A stretch of DNA of 64,000 nt, taken from the NCBI GenBank assembly GCA_029783825.1, contig JAREIK010012097.1, forward strand, positions 182,576-246,575, given 5' to 3'. Origin of the DNA: Sapria himalayana. Its lineage: Eukaryota > Streptophyta > Magnoliopsida > Malpighiales > Rafflesiaceae. The notes beneath the pieces are model-generated. The model did no database searches, was not told the DNA's origin, and saw nothing but the letters and a program-made list of their open reading frames with translations. A program made the position numbers and the translations under genes. Positions 38,490 to 52,700 of the stretch are shown piece after piece. How positions within the stretch are numbered: the stretch's first letter is position 1; each line of letters starts with the position of its first letter.

Positions 38490-38540
<51 letters not shown>
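38490..38540. repeat. (TA)n tract
   Basis: Pure TA run of about 25 units in the array. Confidence 0.96.
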
Positions 38541-38542
<2 letters not shown>

Positions 38543-39828
38543 ACAAAAACTACAAATAGATTTATAATAGAAATAAAGATAGACATATAGATAGTTGGAT
38601 TGATTGACTAATATTTATATAGATAGTCAAATACATATATATATATAGATAGATATATATACAAATAAATAGATAGAAAGATAGGTAGATAGGAAGATAG
38701 GAAGTTATTCATATAGATATAAAGATTGATGCATAGAAAGCTAGATAGATAAATATATAGGCAGATATATAGATAAGTTGAGAGATAGATATCTAGATAG
38801 AAAGATATACAAGTAGATAGATTGATAAATAGACAATTAGACTGATATAATGATAGACTAATAGAAAAAAAATTAGTTAGATAATCACATAGATATATAG
38901 AATGATATAGAAATATACTAATAAACATATTGACAAATTAACAGATAGACATATAGATAGATATATTGATAGATAGATAGACAGACATATAGATATATAG
39001 ATAGATAGATAGTTATATAGATCATTAGATAAATAGTTAGATAGATAAACATATAGAAATATAAATAGTTAGATAGTTACATATTTAGATTGAGAGACAT
39101 ATAGGCATTTAAATAAATAAACAAATAAATAGATGGACATATAGATAGATAGGAAAATATACAGATAAATAGATAGATAAACTAATAGAAATATAGATAG
39201 AAATATAGAAAAACTAATAGACTAATAGATATCTAAATAGATAGTTTAATAGATAAAAAAATAGATAGATAGATAGATAGGTAGATATACATATAGAAAA
39301 ATAGACTGATAGATATATAGATAGATACAGAGATAGATAGATAGATAGATAAATAGATAAATTGATAGTTAGACTCATAGACACATATACAAATAGATAG
39401 ATAGATAGATTAATAGATATACAAGTAGAAAGAAAGACAAATAGACAGACAGATAGATAGATAGACACATAGATAGATGAACAAATAGATAGATAGACAT
39501 ATAGATAGATAAATTGATAAATTAATAGATAGATAGATAGACAGACAGATAGAGATACAAATAGATAGATAGATAGATAAATATATATAATGATAGAAAG
39601 ATAGATAGAATGATAAATAGATAAAATAATAGATAGACATTTTGAGAGACTAATATATAGATAGATAGTTAGTGATATCAAATGATATACTAATAAACAA
39701 AAAGATAAATAGATAGATAAAGATATAGAAAGATAGGGACATAGATATAGAGATATATAGAAAGTTATATAGATTTATAGATAGATAGATCGACAAAAAG
39801 TGAGATAAATATATATACACATAGATAG

Positions 39829-39859
<31 letters not shown>

Positions 39860-42800
39860 AATACATATGCAGATAGGTAGATTGATAGATACCCAAATAT
39901 ATAGATAGTCAGATAGATAGGTAGATAGATACATTATAAAATATATCACTATATATATAGATATGCTGAAAGATTGATAGTTAGATAAAAAGATAGACAC
40001 AGATAGATAGATAGCTCTATAGACACATATGCAGAAAGATAGAAAGATATACCGAGATATAGATATGCAAATAAATTGGTATATAGATTTACAAATAAAT
40101 AGATAGAAAGATAGACATATATGTAGAAAGATAGATAGATATATACATATCGAATGATAGATATATAGACAAATAGACTGATAGATAGATATAATGATTG
40201 AAAGATAGATAGATAGATAGATTTACAAATAAGCAGATAGACTAATAGTTACATAAACAGATAGACACATAGATATATTTGTATATATATATATATAGTT
40301 AGTAAAATTGACATAAAAATAGATAAGCATATCGGTAGATAGAGAGATATAATTAGATAGATAGATAGATAAATAAATACATAGTTAGATCGACAGTTAG
40401 ATAGATAGAAATATAGATTGATAAATAGATAGATAGTCAAATAAATAAATAGAGAGAAGATAGTCAGATAGACATAAATTGATTGACATATTGATAAATA
40501 GGTAGATATGTAGATTAAAAAATATGTGCATATATAGATATATAGATAGATAGGTATTTACATTGATAAATTGATAAATAGATTGATAGAAAATTATAAA
40601 GATAGATTGATAGATAAGTAGATAGATTGATATATATATATATAGAGCTATAGAAAGATAGACATATATAGAGAAAGAAAGATAGATAGATAGATAGACA
40701 TATAGATATATAAATAGCTAGAAAGATATACAAATAAATATATGGATAGATAGATAGACAATAAATAGATCGATAGATATATAGAAAGATAGATAAATCG
40801 ATATATAGATAGATAGATAGGTATATAGATAGATAGTCGGATAGATACATAAACACGTAGAAAGATAGAAAAATAGATAGATAGATATATAGATAGATAT
40901 ATAAATAGCAGATAGACAAATAGACAAATAGACTGATAGACTAAAATGTAGTTAGATAGTTTGGTAAATAGAAAGATAGATTGATTGAGTGAAATTCAAT
41001 TAGATAGTTAGATAATTCAATAGATAAAGTGATAAATAGATATACATATATATTGAATGACATTTAGATAGATAGATAGATAGAAAAATAAATAGATATA
41101 TAGATAGATAGACAGAAAGATATATAGATATAAAGATACATAGATAGATAGATACATCGATATATAAACAAATATATAGATCAAAAGATAGACGACTAGA
41201 TAGAAAGGTAGATAGATAGATAAATAAATAGACAAATAGATAGTTATATAGTTAGATAAATATATAAATAGATAATGAGATAGATAGTTAATTTGATTGA
41301 TAGAAAGATAGAAAGAAAGATTAATAAATTCACAAATTGAAAGAAAGAAAGTTAGTTTTATAGATAGATAGATAGACCTATCGACAGAGAGATAGATAAA
41401 TAGATCGACAGAGAAAGACAGTTAGAAAAAATGATTAATATACATATAGATAGATAGATAAACATATAAATAGATGGAATGATACAAAGATTTATAGACT
41501 AATAGACTAATATATAAATAGAGAGATAGATACAAATAAGATAGAAAGATTGAAAGTTTCATAGATTGATAGAGAAATAAATAGACAAATATATAGATAG
41601 ATAGATAGATAGATATTCAAATATACAGTTAGGTGGATAGATAGAAAGACATATATATAGATAGAAAAATAGATAGATATATAGATATACATATTGACAA
41701 ATAGATATATACTTTTTTAAATAGTTATACAGATAGATAGATAGTTAGTTAGATAGTTAGTGAATTATATAGAAAAAAGATATTTAGATACATAGAATAA
41801 TATATTGAAAGATATATAAATAGATTTATAGATCTATATAAATAGTTTGACCCAAATATTTAGATACATATATAGTTTGACCCAAATAGATAGTTAGGCA
41901 GATAGATAGATACATACATACATAAATTGATATATAGACAAATTTATGGAATGATAAAAAGACTTATAGACTGATAGACTAATAGATAGATAGATAGATT
42001 GGCTGATAGATCGATAGATAGATTTATAGATTTATAGATAAACGGATAGAAAATTAGATATAAAAATAGATAGATATATAGACAGCTAGCTACAGAAAAG
42101 GATAGATAGATATATAGATAGATAGACAGATAGATAGAGAGACAGATAGATAGATAGATAAACATAGTAAAATAGATAGATAGATAGATAGTTAAATAGT
42201 TAGACACATACTTTAATTGATTAATAGATATATATATTGGTTGACTCGTATGATATAGACAAATATAAAGATACATTGATTGACAAATTAATAGTTTGAA
42301 ATATAAATAGATAAATAGAAAGATAGACATATAGACGTAAAGATTGGTAGACAAATAGACAGATAATAAAAAATATATATATAGACAAATAGACAAATAT
42401 ATATTTAGACAATTAGATAGATAGACATACAAATAGATAGATATACAGAGAGATGGATAAACACATATATTTATAGACTGATAGACTATTATAAAAATAT
42501 GGAGATAGATAGATAGATAGAAGATAGATTGATAGATTGACAAATTGATAGATAAACAAATAGATAGATAGTTAGATAAATAAGTAGAAAAATAGATAGT
42601 TAGATAGATAGATAGACAGATCGATAGATAGATAGACATATAAATTGATAGATAGAAAGATAAAAATATAGATAGATAGTCATATAGATAGATATACATA
42701 AAGATAGATAGTTAGATAGATAGATGTGTATATATATATAGATATATATTTATAGATAGACATTTAGACAAATAGATAGATAGAAAGATATATAGAAGAC

Positions 42801-44197
42801 AAAGATATGGATATACATATATATGGATAGATAGATAGTTAGATAGATAGATAGATAGTTAGATAGATAGATAGATTGAAATATAGGTAGATAGACATAA
42901 AAGCAAATAGACAGATAAACAATTAGACATATAGATAGATAAATAGATATATAAATACATAGACACATAGAGTTATAAAGATAGAGAGATTGATAGATAG
43001 ACAAATTGATAGATAGAAAGATAGGAAAATAGATAAATATATAGATATAAAGAAAGAAAGATAGACAGATATATTGACAAATAGATAATTTAATAGTTAG
43101 ATAGATAGATAAAGAGATAGATAGATAGACAGATAGATAGATAGATAGACATATAGACAAATAGATAGATCAAAGAGATAAACAAATAGATAGAAAGATA
43201 GTAAAATAGTTAGACAAATACATAGATAGTTAGACATATTGACATATAGATAGATAGATAGATAGACATATAGATAGGTACAAAAATTGGTAGATAGATA
43301 GATATATATAGACAAATAGGTAGATAGACAGATATACAGATAGATATATGGGCAAATAGGAACATAGATTGATAAAAAGATCAGTAGATAGATAGAAAGA
43401 TAAAAAGATACACAAAATGACATATAGACAGATAACCAAATAACTATATATATATACATATATATATAAACAAATAGGCAAATAGACAGATATATTAATA
43501 GAGAAATTCATATATTTATAGATAGATAGATAGACAAAATGATAGATATATAAATAGAGAGATAGACATAAAGATACATAGTTAAATAGATAGACAGATA
43601 AATAGAAAGATAGATAGCCTAAAAGGTAGATAGAAAGATAGAGTGATAGATAAATAGATATATAGATAGGTAGATATATAGATAGATTACTATTGAAATA
43701 GAAAATAGACAAATAAAAGATCGAGATATAAATATATAGATATATAGTCTAATTTAAAGATAAATAAATATTCAGATAGATAGATTGATATATTGAGAAA
43801 AATACATTTATATATATAGATAGATATACACATTAATAGATAGGCAAATAGACAGGTAGACAAATATATTATTAGAAAGATAGACTGATAGATAGATAGC
43901 TAAATAGTTAGATATATATATATATAGACATATAGACAAATAGATAGATAAAAAGATAGATTGTTAGTTTGATTGATTGATAGACACATAGATAAAAACA
44001 TAGATAGATATATAGATATATAAATAGATAAATAAACACATAGATAGATAGAAAAGTAGACAGTATGATAAATTGATTGATACATAGATAGATAGAAAAA
44101 AAATTATATAGTTTGAATGATTGACAGTTGGATAGATAGATAGATAGAAAATTGATAGTTAGATCATTACATAGATAGATAGTTATATTGACATATA

Positions 44198-45699
44198 TGT
44201 TAGTAATAGTGATTTAGGTCTATTGTATGGATATGGAATTGTGGTTATTTGTGAGAATTAATTTTTGAGATTATTTACATATTTATTATATATAATATCA
44301 TTGAATTATATTATTAATTCTTCTAAATGTCACTATTCTATTATTGTTATGGGAATAGAAATGAAATAAGATTAGTATAAAGTTTTATTGATGTTCATGT
44401 GATGAATATCTGTATGAGATACAAATCAAATTTATATCTATTTATTGAAAACAAATATTGGACATACTTGTTTTGAGATTAATACATGGATCAAATTCAT
44501 AAGTTAATCTCTAATAATTATGTTTTTAAATCATTTGACCTCAGATCGCTATGGTTCTCAACATAAAGAATATTATGTTTTAATATAATCAAATAATGTC
44601 TTTAATCAGATTACTATAAACGTTATACTTGAACATAATAAAAATAATGTAGTGAGATATGAATGATTATGATGGAATTTATCTCTCTTATTATAAGAGA
44701 GATATCTCTGGGTCCCCTCGATAATTAAGACTGAGAAATGCTTGCCCGTGCCAACTGAATTGATGGAGATCAATATCATTTGTTTAGCCATTCTAATTGG
44801 GTTTCAAGTAATCAAAGAAAGAATGATATAAGGTTGACTTTGTCCATGCTGTATATCCTATCAAGATATCATGAGACAAAAGGAATATGTCATTAGCTAT
44901 ATTAAGGTTGTCTCGGATCATGAGCTTTTCATTTAACTAGAGTCTTCATAATGTTTTGCTAGAGGCCACTTATGAATTATAGGATCAAAATGTGATTTTG
45001 GCCTATGGCTAATTTTAATTGAACCTATAGGGTCGAAAATTAGGAACAAATAATAATAGTTATGGTTTTTCACTTTCTGTAGTAATTTTAATTGATGAGA
45101 TTATTTTAAATCACAAATAACAATTAGTTATAATTTAAATTTGAATTTAATTTTGAGAGAGTTTAAATTCATGATTTAAATAAATAAATAATTTTGTTAC
45201 ATTGAACTTGAGTTTTAATAAATAAATTCTTTTAAAAGTAATTTTTAAGAATTTGTTTTTAAGTTTTTATTATTTAAAAGTGTTTTAAATCTATAATTAA
45301 TTTCATTTATGACTAAAATCTTAGCAGACTTGTTTATATATATATGTGAGACATATTTTATGCAAGCAGTCATCTTATATAAAAGAGAGAGAACCCCTTT
45401 CATTTTGAGAAGATGAAGCTGAACTAACATTCAACAAGATCGTTCATTATTTGTTTGTGTGTAGATGCTTGTAGAGGGTGGTCATTTTTCCGAAAGGTAT
45501 TACCTTTGAAGATCCAAATAAACAATGATGCACACTTTGAAGGCTTAATGAATCGATCTACAATAGGTATGTTTCATTTACCCTTCCTTCATGTTTATAT
45601 GAATCACATGTTATCTTTGGTGGGTTAAGAAATAAAAATTATGGAATCTACTACATTTATGTTCCAATTAGATTGGATATTATCTTTGAATCCCCAACA
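44198..45699 (+). mobile_element. Copia-type LTR (about 1.5 kb)
   Basis: It starts TGTTAGTAATAGTG and ends TTTGAATCCCCAACA, with the TG...CA and TGTT...AACA termini expected of an LTR, directly followed by a primer-binding-like site. A TATATAAAA box at 45376-45384 in a late position fits the U3/R promoter. It is AT-rich and non-coding; open frames here are short and unconvincing. No second LTR is present in the window, so the element is incomplete or its right part was lost. Confidence 0.7.
45376..45384 (+). promoter_or_regulatory. TATA box of the LTR promoter
   Basis: TATATAAAA about 320 bp before the LTR end, followed by a GAGAGAGA stretch. This is a plausible U3/R boundary promoter. Confidence 0.5.
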
Positions 45700-45700
45700 G

Positions 45701-45715
45701 TGGTATCATAGGAAC
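45701..45715 (+). promoter_or_regulatory. Primer-binding site, initiator-Met tRNA type
   Basis: TGGTATCATAGGAAC one base after the LTR end. It matches TGGTATCAGAGC, the usual plant Copia site complementary to initiator Met tRNA, except for changes at the end. Confidence 0.7.
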
Positions 45716-47345
45716 TTGTGTTTTCATAAAAACTAATAATGCCACATTTTATTGTATGTATGTGATGTATATAATTCTAACATGATTTGTAATTTTGAAT
45801 ATATGTGATATTATGGTTTGTGTGATCAACATATTTAATAGGTTTTGTTATGGTATTTATTGATTGAATCTGAAAACTAAAAGAATTCATTAGTATAATT
45901 GAGAATCCAAATTGGATATTGCCATTAAAGTGTTTAATAGCATGATTTATGATTCTAGCTTTATCTTAATCAGATTAATACACGGACTAAATTCATATAT
46001 TAATTTTGATTTATCAGTAATTATTTATGGGGGTGACAAAATATGCCCAATGTGTAATGAGATTATAGAATATGTTGTTTTAATGTTATTTTGATGGATT
46101 TCGACTTATTTTAAATTTATTGATAAGACTAATAAAAAATTTATTGATGTGATTAATAATAATTTATTGATAATATTAATCAAAATTTTTGATGAGATTA
46201 ATAAAAATTTATTGATAAGATAAATGAAAATATATTGATGAGATAAATAAAAATTTATTGATAAGATCAATGAACATTTACTGATGAGATCAATGAAAAT
46301 TTATTGATGAGATCAATGAAAATTTATTACTAAAATCAATGGAAATTTAATATTTTTTCCTAGGGTACTCCCTCTACACCGTGAGGGCGGCCCCCCTTGA
46401 CCCCACCAGCTAACCAGCTAGCAAAACCACCATAAAAACTCTACATAACCTTATAAATTTAATTGTTTTTAAATACACTATTATAATAATTTATTTCTTT
46501 TATTGCTACTTATTTATGCTATCTGATAACATTATATATTTTGCATGTTAAATTTCTTCACATGTTCAAAGTATGGCCTTTTTAACCAAAGTGTTTGGTA
46601 GAGTATTATTTTTTTTTCTCAAGTGATGTAATTATTAAATATGGCTTGCATGCCATTTTTGTTTTATTGTAATTTTTTAATTGTTGTAATAAAACAAGAG
46701 AGACAATGCAAGCCATTTAAAGTCATGCAATCCAATCATGATGATGGAGGAGCTTGGTGTCTATGTGCAAGTTCATGGTCAAATCAACTTCATGGAGCTG
46801 CTTATTACTACTTAGGATTAATAACTATTGATCTTCATATTGGCTTGTGGAGATCTATCTAGCTTAAGGCCATACTGTGACATGTTTATTATATGCATGT
46901 ATGAGATGCCATGTATAATGTTACATGAGTAGTTGATACAAGATATATGATAAGATCTATTAATTGAAATTAATATCAATCAAGATCCCTCACATAAAGT
47001 TTAAAGTTAACATGTAATCTATATTTAAACACTTGTCAAACCTTTTATCACCTTAATGTGGGTTCTAGCAAAGTAGAAATAAATAAGGTGACATTAGTAA
47101 GTCAAAATTATTAATGGTAATACCCATATGATTTAAAATGGTTTAACTTTATTACGTTATTATAATTGTTTTTGTCCTAATGGCATTAGATGGAATTAAA
47201 ACATGTCTAAACTTATGATGTCAAAATCACATAAATATCTAAGAATTGTGTTAGATGTAATTGGTAAGAGTTACCAACCTAAATAAGATAATTTTAAGTG
47301 TCATGCCAAAAATGACTTAAAGTTGAGTAAAATATGAATCTTAGC
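45716..47345 (+). mobile_element. Leader/internal remnant of the LTR element, non-coding
   Basis: Unique AT-rich sequence follows the primer site. It includes a 23 bp minisatellite (46115-46349) and a short GC-rich patch near 46371-46440. It also contains a small frame of 73 codons at 46641-46862 with no recognisable domain. No gag, protease, integrase or reverse transcriptase motif is visible. It stops at GATA repeats near 47345, so it may be a non-autonomous element or a truncated leader. Confidence 0.5.
46115..46349. repeat. 23 bp minisatellite, about 10 copies
   Basis: The unit is close to TTTATTGATGAGATCAATGAA plus two A residues. Units in the right half are nearly identical (several contain GATCAATGA); those in the left half are more diverged. 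Confidence 0.88.
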
Positions 47346-49676
47346 TCACTGGATATACAATTAGAGAGATGGGCAGAGAGACTGACAAATAGATAGTTAG
47401 ACACATAGACACATAGACTAATAGAAAGATAGACTAAAAAACAAATAGACACATAAACACAAAGGTTGATAGACTGATAGACTAAAAGACATAAATAGAT
47501 AGAAAGAAAGAAAGATAGATAGATAAATAGAGAGACAGATAGACAGATAAATAGACAAATAAAATGATAGACATATAGATAGATAGAAATATAGATAGAT
47601 AGATAGATAGATAGGCAAATAGATAGATAGATAGGCAAATAGATAGATAGATACACAGATAGATAGATAGATAGATATATAGATAGATAAATAGATAAAT
47701 AGATATATATATATATATATATATATAGGCAGAGAGGTAGATAGGTAGATAGAATGACAAATAAATAAATAGATTGATTAATTGATTGACAGATAGAAAG
47801 ATAGATTGGCATATAGGCAGATAAATATATAGACATATACATAAATAAAAAATTCATAGATAGATAGATAAACAGATAGATCGATATAAATATAAGTAGA
47901 TATATAGATTAACAGATAGATAAATAGATAGAGAGATAGATAGATATAAAAATAAATTGATAGGTAGATATAAAAAAAATATAGAAAGATAGATAGATAG
48001 ATAGATAGACAGATAGACAGATATAAAGGTAGACACATAATCAAATAGACACATAAATCCAAAGACATATATATATATATAGATAAATAGATAGACATAT
48101 ACACATATAGACACATAGACACAGACAAATAGACAAATAGACAAATAAATAGTTAAATAGAAATAAAGATAGATAGATAGATAGATAGACAAATATTTAA
48201 AAGAGTAATAGAGAATTAGATAGTTTGATACATAGATAGATAGAAAATCATATATATATATATATATATAATTAGACAGTTAGATAATTAAATGGATAGA
48301 CATATAGATAGATAGATAGACATATAGATAGATTCACAGATTGATAGATTAATAGATTGAGACATTGAGAGATAGAAAAATAGATAGATACACATATATA
48401 TAGATAGATAGATAAATAGATAGAGAGACAAATAAATATATAGACAGACTGGTTGATTGATTGATTGATTGATAGGTAGTCTTTTAAACAAATAGACACA
48501 TAGATAGATAGATATATAGGTAGATATACAAAATGATAATCAGATAGATAGACATATAGACAGAAAGATAGAAAGACATATAGATAGATAAATAGATATT
48601 TATATAGACGAATTTATAGATGGATATTTTTATATATAGATTGATAGATAGACTGGTAAACAAAAATATACCTAGATAGTTAGATAGATAGACAAATAGA
48701 ATGATAGATAGATAAATAGACACATAGAAATATAAACAAATAGAATGATAGACAGATAGATAGTTATACAGATAGACATAGAGACAAATAGAAAAATAAA
48801 CTGATTGAGAGATAAATAGATAGACATATAGATATATATATATATATTGATATACATTAGATAAATAAATAGATAAACATATAGATAGATAGATAAACAC
48901 ATAGACTAAAAGACTGATAGAGAAAAAAATTGATAGACACATAGACTGATAGACTAATATACTAAAATATAGATAAAGAAATAGAGAGATATATAGATAG
49001 ATAGATAGATAAATAAATAGATAGATAGAAATAGAGCCCGATAGAAAGATTAATAGACTAATAGATAGATAGATATATTATTATATAGATAGACAGATAG
49101 ATAGACAGATACACTTATTGATATATAAATAGATAGAAAGATGGAGAAATAGGTAGATATGCTAGATATAAAGATAGTTCAACACATTGATAAATAGATA
49201 AACAAATAGTCAGATAGATAGTCAGATAGATAGACTATTAGAAAAATAGACATATAGATAAATCAATAAACAAATAGACATATATAGATAAATATATATA
49301 TAGATAGACATATATAGATATATAAATAAATATATAGAAAAATAGACATATATAGATAGACATTTATATAGATGAAAAGATAGATAAATGATTGAATGAT
49401 AGATAAATAGATAGACAAATAAAGAGAATGATAGATAGATAGATAGATTAAGAGATAGACATATATATATATATATAAAGTTAGAGATATAGAATGACTA
49501 ATAGACAAATAGACAAATTGATATATAGAGAGATATACTAATAGACATATATATAGGTAGATAGATATATAATTAGATAGATAGATAGACATATTTATAG
49601 AAAGATATATTGATAGATAGATAGATAGTTAAATAGATACACACGATGATAGATATACAGTTAGACAAATCGCTAG

Positions 49677-49709
<33 letters not shown>

Positions 49710-52700
49710 TAGATAGTTTGATAGATAGATAGATAGAAAGATAGAAAGATAAATAAATATATAATAGACAAATAGATAGATAGATAATTATATTGATAGA
49801 TAGATAGATAAATAGATTGATAGATATATAGGTAGATAAATATATAAACAAATAGACAAATAGACAGATTGATAGATAGACAAATAGATAGACATATAGA
49901 CAGATAGATAGTAGATATAAAGATAGACAGAAAGATAGATAGTCCAATATTCATAGTTTTCTAGATAGATTTAAATATAAATAGATAGATAGATAGACAT
50001 ATATATAGATTAATAGACTAAGAGATAGGTAGATCGATAGATAGAAAGATAAATAGATTGACACATAGATATATAAAATGATAGAATGATATATAGATTA
50101 AAAGATATACATATAGATAGAAAGATAGAGAGTTAGACATGTAGACAAATAGACAAATAAATAATTAAACAATAAGATAGATTAACAAATAGATAGGTAG
50201 GTAGGTAGAGAGATAGATATATAAAAAGATTTATAGAAAAATAGTTCTTCGAAAAGATAGACAAATAGAAAGATTGACCAATATACTATTAGATAATATA
50301 ATAAAAAGATAGGCAAATAGTCAGATAGATAGATAAACATATAGACAAATAGATATGAAGATAGATAGATATATAAATAGATATATTGACATATAGATAG
50401 ATAGCTAGATAGCTAGATAGACAAATAGACAAAAAAATAAATATATAGACAGACAAATAGATAGATAAATAGATAGAAAGATAGAAAGACATATAGACAG
50501 ATAGGTAGATATATAAATAGATAGACAAATAGATAGATAGATGGATAGAAATATAGATACATAGATAGATAGATAGATAGATAGATAGAGAGTCAGATAG
50601 ATAGATTGAAAAATAGATAGATAGACAACTAGATAAATAAACACAGATAATAGATATATGAATAATTTGACATATAATAGATAGATATATAGATAAATAG
50701 GTAAATAAAAAGATAGATATATACAATAAAAGATAATGATAGAAAGATAGACAAATAGATAGTTAGTTAGATAGACAGGTAGATTGATTGATTAAAAGAT
50801 TCATAAATAGAAGATAAATAAAGAAGACAAATAGAAAAAAAGACAAAAAGTCAAAAAGAGATATAGATAGATATGTAGATATATAAATTGATACATAGAA
50901 AGATAGATAGAAACACAAATTGATTGATAAATAGACAGATAGATAGATACACAAATAGAAAAATAGATAGATAAATAGATACATAGAGAAACACATTAAG
51001 AGATGAAGAGATAGATATATAGATAGAGATATAAAAAGATTGAGTAATAGAGAAATACTATGATAGAGATGGAGAAACAAATTGATAATTAGACATATAG
51101 AAAGATAGATGTATATAAATATTTATAGATAAATAGATATATAAATAAAAAGATAAATAGATATATTCATAGATAAATATACAAATAGAATAATATACAA
51201 ATAGCCAGATACATAAATAGATTGCTAAATACCTAGATAGATAGATAGACAGATATGCATATAGATAGATAGATAGATAGATACACACACACACACATAG
51301 GTAGATAGACATATAGAAAGATACAGATATTGATAGATAGATAGATAAACTAAAAGACAAATAGAGATAAAAGATAGATAGACAGATAGCTAGATATAAA
51401 GATATATTGATAGTTAGTTATATAGATAGATAGATAGATAAATATATATATAGATAAGTAGACAGATATACAGATATATTGCTAGATAGATATATTGGAT
51501 GAATTATAGATAAATACACAAATAGAAAAATAGATATACAACAAGATAGATGGATATATAATTAGATAGATTTATTGAATATTAGGTAAATAGAAAGAAA
51601 GACAATTATATAGTTAGATAGATAGATAGATATATAGATAGAAATATAGATAGATAGACATATAGAAAGTTAGATAATTATACAAAAAAAAGATAGGTAT
51701 ATATACAGATTCATAAATAGATAGATACATAGATATATAGACAGATAGACAAATAAATTGATAGATAACTAGATAGATAGATAAATAGGCAACTAGATAG
51801 AGAGTCAAATAAAAATATAGATAGACAAATAGACCTATAAACAAATTCACAAATAGACTAATAGATAGACAGATATATAGAAAAATAGATAGATAAATAG
51901 ATAGTTTGATTGATAGATAGACATGTAGACACATAGACAAATAGATACATTGATAGAGAGATAAATAGAAAGATAGACACATAGACATAAAGATATATAG
52001 ACTAATAGATAGATTCACAGATAGACAAATACATTTATAGACTAATTGGAAAGTAGAAAAATAGATAATTAGATAAACATACACATAGACACATAGACAG
52101 ATAGTCATATAGATAGATAAATAAATAAATAGACACATTGAAATAGATATATACACATAAAGATAGATAGAGACCTAGATATATAGATAGATTGGTAGAT
52201 AAATAGATAGATACATATATTGACAGATAGTCAGATAGATGGATAGATAGATAGATAGACAGAGAGATAGACAGATAAATAATTAGATAGATAGATAGAA
52301 ATATAGATAGATACAAAGATAAATGGATATATGGATGGCCAAATAGACAGATTGAGAGATAAAGACAAATATATAGACAGATAGACATATAGACATATAG
52401 ACATATAGACATATAAACATATAGATAGATAGATAGATATAGATTGATAAATAGATAGATTAACAAATAGAGGGTTAAAAAGATATACAAAAAGATAGAT
52501 AGATTGATAGATAGATAGATAGACAAATAGATAGATACCCAGATAGTCAGATAAGTTAATTGATACATAGATATATAGAAAGATAGATGATATATAGATA
52601 GATATATAGATAAACAAGTAGACCAATAGACAAATAGACATATGAATAGATGAACACTTAGATAGATTGATGGATAAATAGATAGAAATATTGATAGTTA

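Larger units (their letters stand above)
36591..44197 (-). repeat. Degenerate TAGA array
   Basis: About 7.6 kb with TAGA on the + strand. TA tracts lie at about 37408-37468 and 38490-38540. Landmark 2 (TTAGTGAATTATATAG) recurs at about 41747-41772. No gene seen; the long minus-strand frames (up to 251 codons) are Ile/Tyr/Leu/Ser repeat translations. Confidence 0.92.

Noticed and set aside
46641..46862. Open frame of 73 codons with several Cys and a hydrophobic start
   Set aside because: Short, in AT-rich retroelement leader sequence, with no domain and no splice or promoter context.
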